DNA of 11,274 bases from Clostridia bacterium. GTDB taxonomy: Bacteria; Bacillota; Clostridia; CAKSNL01; HGM11501. The notes beneath the pieces are model-generated. The model saw nothing but the letters and a program-made list of their open reading frames with translations, was not told the DNA's origin and did no database searches. Within the stretch, counting starts at the first letter, position 1, and each line of letters begins with the position of its first letter. Position numbers and translations under genes: made by a program. The stretch spans positions 1 through 11,274 of the forward strand of contig JAFPCL010000208.1 of NCBI GenBank assembly GCA_017390225.1. The letters are read 5' to 3'. Below, one piece after another: positions 6,034-11,274 of this stretch.

Positions 6034-7260
6034 TCACACCTTCTTAAATGCAACGCAAGCGTTGTGGCCGCCAAAGCCTAAAGATACGGACAGGGCAAGA
6101 ACAGGGTCTGCCTTTACGGCTTCGTTCGGCGTGTAGTTGAGGTCACATTCGGGGTCTGCTTCACGATAGCCGATGGTGGGCGGCACAATGCCGGTCTTCA
6201 GTGCCAGAATGGAAGCAATAGCTTCTGCGGCACCGGCGGCACCCAGCATATGCCCGGTCATGGACTTGGTGGAGCTGACGTTGACCTTATAGGCTGTTTC
6301 ACCCAGTGCATACTTGATGGCACGGGTTTCTGTTTTATCATTCATCGGCGTGCTGGTGCCGTGGGCGTTGATGTAAATCTTTTCTTCGCCCTGCATACCG
6401 GCCTCAGCGATTGCATCGGCAATTGCTCTGCCGGAGCTTTGCGCTTCCGGATCGGGTGCTGTGACATGGTGGGCGTCACAGGTGCTACCATATCCGACAA
6501 CCTCGGCATAGATTTTTGCACCGCGGCTGACAGCATGCTCGTATTCTTCTAAAATCAAGGCGCCTGCACCTTCACCCATGATAAAGCCGTTTCTTCTCTT
6601 GTCAAAGGGAATGGAAGCGGCATCCTTGTCGGTGGACTCGGAAAGAGCCATGCAGTTGGTGAAGCCTGCAACGGCAAGGGGGGTGATGGTTGCTTCCGCA
6701 CCACCGGCGATGACAGCATCTGCCATGCCGAATTTCACGGCACGGTATGCCTCACCGATACAGGTGGAGCCTGTGGCACAAGCAGTGGAAATCGAAAGGC
6801 AAGGGCCTTTGGCACCGAAACGAATAGCAATCTGACCTGCACCGATATTCGAAATCATCTTGGGGATGAAATGGGGAGAAACACGGGCAGGACCGCGATC
6901 TCTTAATGTATCGTATTCAGAGGTGAAGGTATCAAAGCCGCCAATGCCGGAGCCGAAATACACACCAAACCGCTCGGGTGCAATTTTTTCGGAAATTTCG
7001 CTGTCGGTAACTGCCTCATGTGCGGCGCACAGGGCGTATTGGGTGTATAAATCCAGCTTTCTGAGCTCACCCTTGGAAAGAATGGCGGAGGGGTCGAAAT
7101 CTTTGACTTCCGCGGCAAGCTTTGCTTTATAGTCTGTAGTATCAAAACGGGTGATAGCATCAATCCCGTTTTTCCCGGAAATCAAGCTTTCCCAAAAATC
7201 CGATACAGTATTACCGACGGGGCTGATAACACCCATGCCGGTGACAACAACACGTTTCAT
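6034..7260 (-). CDS. fabF: 3-oxoacyl-ACP synthase II
   Basis: 408 residues. It condenses malonyl-ACP with acyl-ACP to extend the chain by two carbons. The catalytic triad is visible: Cys161 in STACATGSTCIGEAYR, His300 in NAHGTSTPMND and His337 in KSMTGHMLGAAGA; the N-terminal MKRVVVTGMGVISPVG is typical. Two adjacent ATGs occur at 7263 and 7260. AAGGA lies 3 bases from the first and 6 from the second, and the family usually begins MKR, so 7260 is preferred. It is preceded by the largest gap of the operon (76 bases), which holds a hairpin and may set fabF expression separately. Confidence 0.96.
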   Translation of the reverse strand: MKRVVVTGMGVISPVGNTVSDFWESLISGKNGIDAITRFDTTDYKAKLAAEVKDFDPSAILSKGELRKLDLYTQYALCAAHEAVTDSEISEKIAPERFGVYFGSGIGGFDTFTSEYDTLRDRGPARVSPHFIPKMISNIGAGQIAIRFGAKGPCLSISTACATGSTCIGEAYRAVKFGMADAVIAGGAEATITPLAVAGFTNCMALSESTDKDAASIPFDKRRNGFIMGEGAGALILEEYEHAVSRGAKIYAEVVGYGSTCDAHHVTAPDPEAQSSGRAIADAIAEAGMQGEEKIYINAHGTSTPMNDKTETRAIKYALGETAYKVNVSSTKSMTGHMLGAAGAAEAIASILALKTGIVPPTIGYREADPECDLNYTPNEAVKADPVLALSVSLGFGGHNACVAFKKV

Positions 7261-7280
7261 CATAGTTCCTTAGCCTTTCT

Positions 7281-7330
7281 GCCCACAAGAAGTAAGAAAA
7301 AAGATACGCCTGCCGTGGGCTGGCAGGCGT
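7281..7330 (-). promoter_or_regulatory. Hairpin with T-run between fabG and fabF: possible attenuator
   Basis: On the minus strand a perfect 9-bp stem ACGCCTGCC/GGCAGGCGT (7330-7322 and 7314-7306) with a 7-base loop is followed by ATCTTTTTTCTT. This is the shape of an intrinsic terminator inside the operon, 7 bases after the fabG stop. The loop segment GCCCAC (7320-7315) is complementary to GTGGGC (7286-7281), which lies just before the fabF ribosome site, so a pseudoknot or alternative fold is possible. It could cut transcription partly, stabilise the upstream mRNA end, or control fabF translation. Confidence 0.65.
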
Positions 7331-7336
7331 TTAGAA

Positions 7337-8071
7337 TTAAATAGCCATACCGCCGTCGATTCTGATGATTTCACCGGTGATATAGTTGGAAACATCGTCA
7401 GCAAGGAAATAAGCAAGCTCTGCCACTTCCTCTGCCTTACCCATGCGCTTCATGGGGATTGCATTGACGACATCTGCATTATCCTGGAAGGATTGGGTCA
7501 TTTGTGTGGCAATAAAGCCGGGAGCAATTGCATTACAGCAAATGCCGCGGGAGGCAAGCTCCTTGGCAACGGACTTGGTCAGACCAATCACGCCTGCTTT
7601 GGAAGCGGAGTAGTTGGTCTGTCCGGCATTGCCCATCACGCCGGCAACAGAGCTGATATTGATAATCTTGCCGCTCTTCTTGCGAAGGAAATGGCGATAG
7701 CAGCTCTGGATCATGAAGAAGGTACCCTTCAGGTTGATATCAATAACGGAATCCACGTCTTCCAAAGTCATCTGGGGCATCAGCTTATCACGAGTGATGC
7801 CGGCGCAGTTGACCAGGATATCCACGCCGCCGAGCTCTGCAATGACTTTCTCGGTGGTTTCTTTGCAGGCGGCAGCATCTGCCACATTGCAAGGATAAGC
7901 AATGGCATTGACACCCATGGCTTTGCACTCTGAGAGCACGGATTCTGTGTTTTCGTTGATGGCATAGTCTACGATGGCAATGTGAGCACCCATAGCCGCA
8001 TACTTGAGGGCAATGGCTTTGCCGATACCACCGGAACCGCCGGTAATGATTGCTACTTTATCTTTAAGCAT
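7337..8071 (-). CDS. fabG: 3-oxoacyl-ACP reductase (short-chain dehydrogenase)
   Basis: 244 residues, the normal FabG length. It reduces 3-oxoacyl-ACP to 3-hydroxyacyl-ACP. Rossmann motif TGGSGGIG is at 10-17, NCAG (usual NNAG) at 88-91, and the catalytic tetrad is Asn113, Ser141, Tyr154 and Lys158 in YSASK. Two cofactor-site details differ from the common NADPH form: Gly15 replaces the Arg of GASRGIG, and Asp35 ends the second strand (IVDY), a feature of NADH-using relatives. The start codon lies inside the end of fabD (8-base overlap), so translation is coupled. Given the operon position, FabG is far more likely than another dehydrogenase of the family. Confidence 0.94.
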   Translation of the reverse strand: MLKDKVAIITGGSGGIGKAIALKYAAMGAHIAIVDYAINENTESVLSECKAMGVNAIAYPCNVADAAACKETTEKVIAELGGVDILVNCAGITRDKLMPQMTLEDVDSVIDINLKGTFFMIQSCYRHFLRKKSGKIINISSVAGVMGNAGQTNYSASKAGVIGLTKSVAKELASRGICCNAIAPGFIATQMTQSFQDNADVVNAIPMKRMGKAEEVAELAYFLADDVSNYITGEIIRIDGGMAI

Positions 8072-8984
8072 GATTCTTCACCGCCTCAATGGTTGCTTTT
8101 AAGGATTCCTCATCCTGCACGTTGTAGACATTGACCGTGCGATCAATTTTCTTAATCAGACCGGAGAGGGTTTTGCCGGCGCCGACTTCAATAAAATCGG
8201 TGAACCCGTCGGCAATCATGTTTTCTACGGTCTTGCTCCAAAGTACGGGATGGTAGATTTGCTCTTTGAGCTGCTCTGCCGTGTAAGTCGTGGTGGACTG
8301 CCCCGTCTGGTTGGTGTAGACCGGGATGGAAGCGGGAGCAAAGGCATAGTCTTTGATATCTTCATAGAACTTCGCACCGGCTTCTTCCATGTAGGGAGAA
8401 TGGAAGGCGGCAGAAACGGCAAGATCAATGCACTTTCCGCCGGCTTCTGCAATTTTTTCTTTAAAAGGCTCCAGTTCAGCTTTGCTTCCGGAAACAACGG
8501 TTTGACCGGGCGCATTGTAGTTGACGGGATATACATGCTCGAAGGTCTTGGCAATCGCCTCAATTTCTTCGGGAGCAAGTCGCATAACAGCGGTCATGCC
8601 CGTGTCGAATTGCTCGGCGGCTTTTTGCATTTGTGCGCCGCGCTTGGTGACAATGGAAAAACCATCTTCGGGGGAATAGACACCGGCAAAGGCAAGTGCC
8701 GCAACTTCACCCAGGGAAAATCCGGCAACCGCATCTGCCTTGATGCCTGCCTCCGAAAGAGCCAGAGCGGCGGATAAGTCCACCAAATACAGGCAGGGCT
8801 GGGTGTTTGCCGTTTGCTTTAATTCTTCGTCAGTCCCGTGGAAGGATTGCTCCATGGTGCCGGGGCGAAGAGCTTCTGCTTTTTCATATAATGCGCAAGC
8901 GGCGGCAGATGCACCGTAAAGGGACTCTCCCATACCGGCATACTGTGCGCCTTGACCTGCAAATACAAATGCTATTTTACCCAT
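8064..8984 (-). CDS. fabD: Malonyl-CoA:ACP transacylase
   Basis: 306 residues, normal for FabD. It moves malonyl from CoA to the AcpP phosphopantetheine. Visible: FAGQGAQYAGMG near the N-terminus, nucleophile Ser90 in GFSLGE, Arg115 that holds the malonyl carboxylate (KRGAQMQ), and catalytic His195 in AAFHSPYM. The residue before the serine is Phe rather than the His of the E. coli GHSLGE. The start overlaps the end of fabK by 13 bases, with GGAG 7 bases before the ATG. It overlaps fabG at the other end, so fabK-fabD-fabG form a tightly coupled block. Confidence 0.95.
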   Translation of the reverse strand: MGKIAFVFAGQGAQYAGMGESLYGASAAACALYEKAEALRPGTMEQSFHGTDEELKQTANTQPCLYLVDLSAALALSEAGIKADAVAGFSLGEVAALAFAGVYSPEDGFSIVTKRGAQMQKAAEQFDTGMTAVMRLAPEEIEAIAKTFEHVYPVNYNAPGQTVVSGSKAELEPFKEKIAEAGGKCIDLAVSAAFHSPYMEEAGAKFYEDIKDYAFAPASIPVYTNQTGQSTTTYTAEQLKEQIYHPVLWSKTVENMIADGFTDFIEVGAGKTLSGLIKKIDRTVNVYNVQDEESLKATIEAVKNHA

Positions 8985-9916
8985 TTTTGAGCTCCGTTCA
9001 ATAAAGATTCTGCTTCTTGCATGATCTCCTCAACAATTTCCTTGGCAGGCTGTTCTTTGGAAATCATACCGGCAATCTGACCGGCTAAGAAGCAACCCTT
9101 TTTCTCGTCGCCCTCTTTGGCGGCAAGGCGCAATGCACCCACTGCTTTGGCTTCCAAATCATCATCGGAAATGGGAGAGTATTCCAATTGAGCATACTCA
9201 CGAGAAAAGGGGGTTTTGATACTGCGGACGGGATGCCCCAGGCGCTTGCCTGTGACAATCGTGGAAATGTCCGTAGCCTTTAATACTTTTTTCTTGTAGT
9301 TGGGATGTACACTACATTCCTCGGCAACCAAAAAACGTGTGCCGATCTGAATGCCGACGGCGCCCAGCATGAATGCCGCCGCCGCACCTCGACCATCGGC
9401 GATACCGCCGGCGGCAAGGACGGGAATAGATACGGCAGAGCATACCTGCGGCACCAGTGCCATGGTGGTGACATCGCCGACGTGACCACCGGATTCACCG
9501 CCTTCTGCGATGACGGCAGAAGCACCCTGGCGCTCTACAAGGCGCGCCATAGAAACAGAGCCGACAACGGGAATGACATGAATGCCTGCTTCTTTCCACA
9601 TGGGCATGAAGCGTTCCGGGTTGCCTGCACCGGTCGTGATGACAGGGATTTTTTCATCGACCAACAACTGCGCAACGTCGTCGGCATGGGGGCTCATCAG
9701 CATCACATTGACGCCAAAGGGGCGATCCGTTTCACTGCGGGCAATATCGATTTGCTCTTTGACATAATTTTTGTCTGCACTCATGGCAGAAATTATGCCA
9801 AGACCACCGGCGTTGGAAACAGCGGCGGCTAAATGCCCGTCGGAAATATGCGCCATACCCCCTTGAAACAGGGGGTATCGGATGCCTAAAAGTTCACAAA
9901 TCGGAGAAATGATCAT
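8972..9916 (-). CDS. fabK: Enoyl-ACP reductase II, FMN-dependent
   Basis: 314 residues, near the usual FabK length. It reduces trans-2-enoyl-ACP, ending each cycle, with FMN and NAD(P)H. The TIM-barrel signatures of the nitronate monooxygenase/FabK family are present: LLGIRYPLFQGGMAHI, SNAGGLGIISA, FGVNVM, the catalytic His145 in EGGESGGHVG, AAGGIADGRG and the FMN-phosphate region IQIGTRFLVAEE. It is the only enoyl reductase in the operon; the FabK type is known to resist triclosan. The ATG is 3 bases after the acpP stop with only a weak site (AGG about 10 bases upstream), so it probably depends on translation of acpP. Position within the operon separates it from nitronate monooxygenases. Confidence 0.94.
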   Translation of the reverse strand: MIISPICELLGIRYPLFQGGMAHISDGHLAAAVSNAGGLGIISAMSADKNYVKEQIDIARSETDRPFGVNVMLMSPHADDVAQLLVDEKIPVITTGAGNPERFMPMWKEAGIHVIPVVGSVSMARLVERQGASAVIAEGGESGGHVGDVTTMALVPQVCSAVSIPVLAAGGIADGRGAAAAFMLGAVGIQIGTRFLVAEECSVHPNYKKKVLKATDISTIVTGKRLGHPVRSIKTPFSREYAQLEYSPISDDDLEAKAVGALRLAAKEGDEKKGCFLAGQIAGMISKEQPAKEIVEEIMQEAESLLNGAQKWVK

Positions 9917-9919
9917 AGC

Positions 9920-10138
9920 TTATGCCTGCAGGCTTTCGATGTAAGCAACAAGTTCGCTGACGGTTTTGCCTGCTTTAGCAGCTTCGATCTGTACGCCGAA
10001 TTCGTCTTCCAAAGTCATAACAAATTCAACAACGTCCAAAGAGTCGATGCCCAGTTCGTCAAAAGAAGTGTCTGCAGCGATATCTGCTGCGTCCAAGCTG
10101 AAGTGATCTGCCAATAATTCAATAACTTTCTGTTCCAT
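9920..10138 (-). CDS. acpP: Acyl carrier protein
   Basis: 72 residues, acidic, slightly shorter than E. coli AcpP (77 residues). It carries growing acyl chains on a phosphopantetheine arm attached at Ser33 in the motif LGIDSLDVVEF. Start: ATG at 10138 with GGAGG 9 bases upstream; the frame continues upstream by 14 codons, but those lie over the ribosome site and the AT-rich gap and lack a site of their own. The strong site contrasts with the weak one of the next gene, fabK, and fits the high AcpP level that cells need. Confidence 0.97.
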   Translation of the reverse strand: MEQKVIELLADHFSLDAADIAADTSFDELGIDSLDVVEFVMTLEDEFGVQIEAAKAGKTVSELVAYIESLQA

Positions 10139-10173
10139 TTTTAAAATCCTCCAATATTTAATTATTTTTTTAT

Positions 10174-11130
10174 TTACCATCTGACAACAGCGGTTGCTCC
10201 GGTGAGCCCGCCGCCGAAAGCGGATAAAACAAAGAGCTTGCCGCGCTCGAGTTTGCCGGCACGGTTTAATTCATCCAACAAAATCGGAACACTGGCGGCA
10301 GAGGTATTACCGATACGGTCAATGTTCATGGGGAATTTGTCGGGGTTGGATTTCAGACGCTTGACCGCAAATTGCAAAATACGGACATTCGCCTGATGCA
10401 GTACGTAATAGGAAATATCATCGTCGGTGAGACCGGCTTCTTCCAAAAGAGCCGGAATATCCGTGGTGATGGTGTTGACAGCAAATTTAAAGGTTTCCTG
10501 CCCGTTCATAAAGACATGGGGCATCCATTTTTCTTCCGGATGATAAAACGGCGTTTCTACCGTTACATCAAAAATATCGATGACTTCATTTCCACCACGG
10601 GTGAAAAGCTTGGAAGCAATCAGATTGTCGCCCTTTTCTAAAATGGCGGCACCGGCACCATCGCCGAAAATAACGCAAGTGCCACGGTCAGTCCAGTCTA
10701 AAATACGGCTCATTTGCTCTGCACCGATGACTAAGGCACGGGTACAGGTGTTTCTTTCAAAATAACCGGCGGCAGTCTCGAGCGCAAAGATAAAGCCACT
10801 GCAAGCGGCGCTCATATCAAAGGCGATACCATGGGCACCGATGGCATTTTGCACCGTGGCGGCAACGCCGGGGCAACGGTGATCTGCCGTTAAGGTGGCG
10901 GCAATAATTAAATCGATATCTTCCCCTTTAAGACCTGCAGCATCCAGTGCATTCTGCGCAGCACGAATCGCCATATCGGCGGCAGATTCTCCCTGAGAAA
11001 TGTGACGTTCTTTAATACCGACACGTTGCGTAATCCATTCATCGGAGGTGTCTAAAAATTGTGCTAAATCATCGTTGGTGACGACGTTCTCCGGAACATA
11101 GCTGCCGGTAGATACAAAACGAAAACTCAT
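10174..11130 (-). CDS. fabH: 3-oxoacyl-ACP synthase III
   Basis: 318 residues. It starts chains by condensing an acyl-CoA with malonyl-ACP and helps decide whether straight or branched chains are made. The thiolase-fold triad is Cys110 (SAACSGFIFAL), His245 (LHQANVRIL) and Asn275 (GNTSAASVP); the dimer-loop piece DEWITQRVGIKERH and the C-terminal SAFGGGLTGATAVVRW are typical. Start: ATG at 11130 with AAAGGAG 6 bases upstream. The frame stays open for 25 more codons to an ATG at 11205, but that stretch has no ribosome site and lies in the leader. It is the first gene of the operon, with a leader of about 100 bases and a 35-base gap to acpP. Confidence 0.95.
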   Translation of the reverse strand: MSFRFVSTGSYVPENVVTNDDLAQFLDTSDEWITQRVGIKERHISQGESAADMAIRAAQNALDAAGLKGEDIDLIIAATLTADHRCPGVAATVQNAIGAHGIAFDMSAACSGFIFALETAAGYFERNTCTRALVIGAEQMSRILDWTDRGTCVIFGDGAGAAILEKGDNLIASKLFTRGGNEVIDIFDVTVETPFYHPEEKWMPHVFMNGQETFKFAVNTITTDIPALLEEAGLTDDDISYYVLHQANVRILQFAVKRLKSNPDKFPMNIDRIGNTSAASVPILLDELNRAGKLERGKLFVLSAFGGGLTGATAVVRW

Positions 11131-11202
11131 GGGAGACTCCTTTCGTTGCAGACAGTCTTCAAAAAGACAGCTTGCAAAAAAACATTTTCGAATATATGTT
11201 TG

Positions 11203-11225
11203 CATGGTATATATACTATACCATG
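11203..11225. promoter_or_regulatory. Palindrome in fabH leader, candidate operator
   Basis: CATGGTATA (11203-11211) and TATACCATG (11217-11225) are perfect inverted copies around a 5-base spacer. The element begins about 8 bases downstream of the inferred transcription start, so a bound protein would block transcription. It does not resemble the FapR or FabT boxes as I recall them. The protein that binds it is unknown. Confidence 0.65.
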
Positions 11226-11239
11226 ATATTCTCTTAGAA

Positions 11240-11268
11240 ATTTTATCATGTTTTTATGTGTTTGTCAA
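11240..11268 (-). promoter_or_regulatory. Sigma-A promoter of the fab operon
   Basis: On the minus strand TTGACA (11268-11263) and TAAAAT (11245-11240) are 17 bases apart, with a TG extended -10. Transcription should start near 11233. I see no equally good promoter before fabH on this strand, so this should drive the whole fabH-accA operon. Confidence 0.85.
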
Positions 11269-11274
11269 GGAAAG

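Noticed and set aside
11151..11170. Small hairpin GTCTT/AAGAC in the fabH leader as a regulatory RNA element
   Set aside because: The stem is only 5 bp and A/T-rich, with no further conserved structure visible; too weak to support.
11131..11205. Longer fabH starting at 11205
   Set aside because: The extra 25 residues lie in the leader without a ribosome site, whereas ATG 11130 has AAAGGAG 6 bases upstream and gives the normal FabH N-terminus.
11203..11225. fabH leader palindrome as a FapR or FabT box
   Set aside because: The arms CATGGTATA/TATACCATG do not match either consensus as I remember it, and neither regulator gene is in the window.

Overview
The window looks like chromosomal DNA of a low-to-mid-GC Bacillota bacterium, most likely Clostridia or a relative. 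The type II fatty acid synthesis genes follow the clostridial/streptococcal order with FabK as enoyl reductase. Promoters match the sigma-A consensus closely, ribosome sites are strong GGAGG types, and an XRE-type regulator carries a cysteine motif of a kind I associate with Clostridia. The genus cannot be told from the sequence. No tRNA, rRNA, CRISPR array, insertion sequence or phage gene is visible.

Layout. (1) Positions 3-620, plus strand: the 3' end of an ATP-grasp enzyme gene, closed by a strong terminator. (2) Positions 672-3355, plus strand: a three-gene operon of a LysR-type regulator, a TRAP-type (DctM-like) large permease and a 92-residue two-helix membrane protein. It has a textbook extended -10 promoter with a large double dyad just upstream, and it ends at a two-way terminator. 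(3) Positions 3399-3975, minus strand: a single-gene unit for an XRE-type helix-turn-helix protein with a CX3CX3C motif, its own consensus promoter and an inverted repeat in its leader. (4) Positions 3981-11268, minus strand: a complete fab operon read right to left, fabH-acpP-fabK-fabD-fabG-fabF-fabZ-accD-accA, with a promoter at the right edge, a palindrome in the leader, a hairpin between fabG and fabF, and a strong terminator after accA.

How the genes work together. AccD and AccA form the carboxyltransferase half of acetyl-CoA carboxylase and make malonyl-CoA. FabD moves malonyl to AcpP, FabH starts chains from acyl-CoA, FabF elongates, FabG reduces the keto group, FabZ dehydrates and FabK reduces the enoyl group. 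The biotin carrier (accB) and biotin carboxylase (accC), which usually sit around fabZ in this operon type, are absent and must be encoded elsewhere. The unlinked LysR-TRAP operon probably imports an organic anion, but no substrate-binding protein is present.

I found no clearly new system. The points most worth a second look are the accBC-less fab operon, the binding-protein-less TRAP pair with its half-size partner, the cysteine-motif regulator next to the fab operon (a near-identical 12-mer occurs at both control regions), and the fabG-fabF hairpin whose loop can pair with sequence just before the fabF ribosome site.
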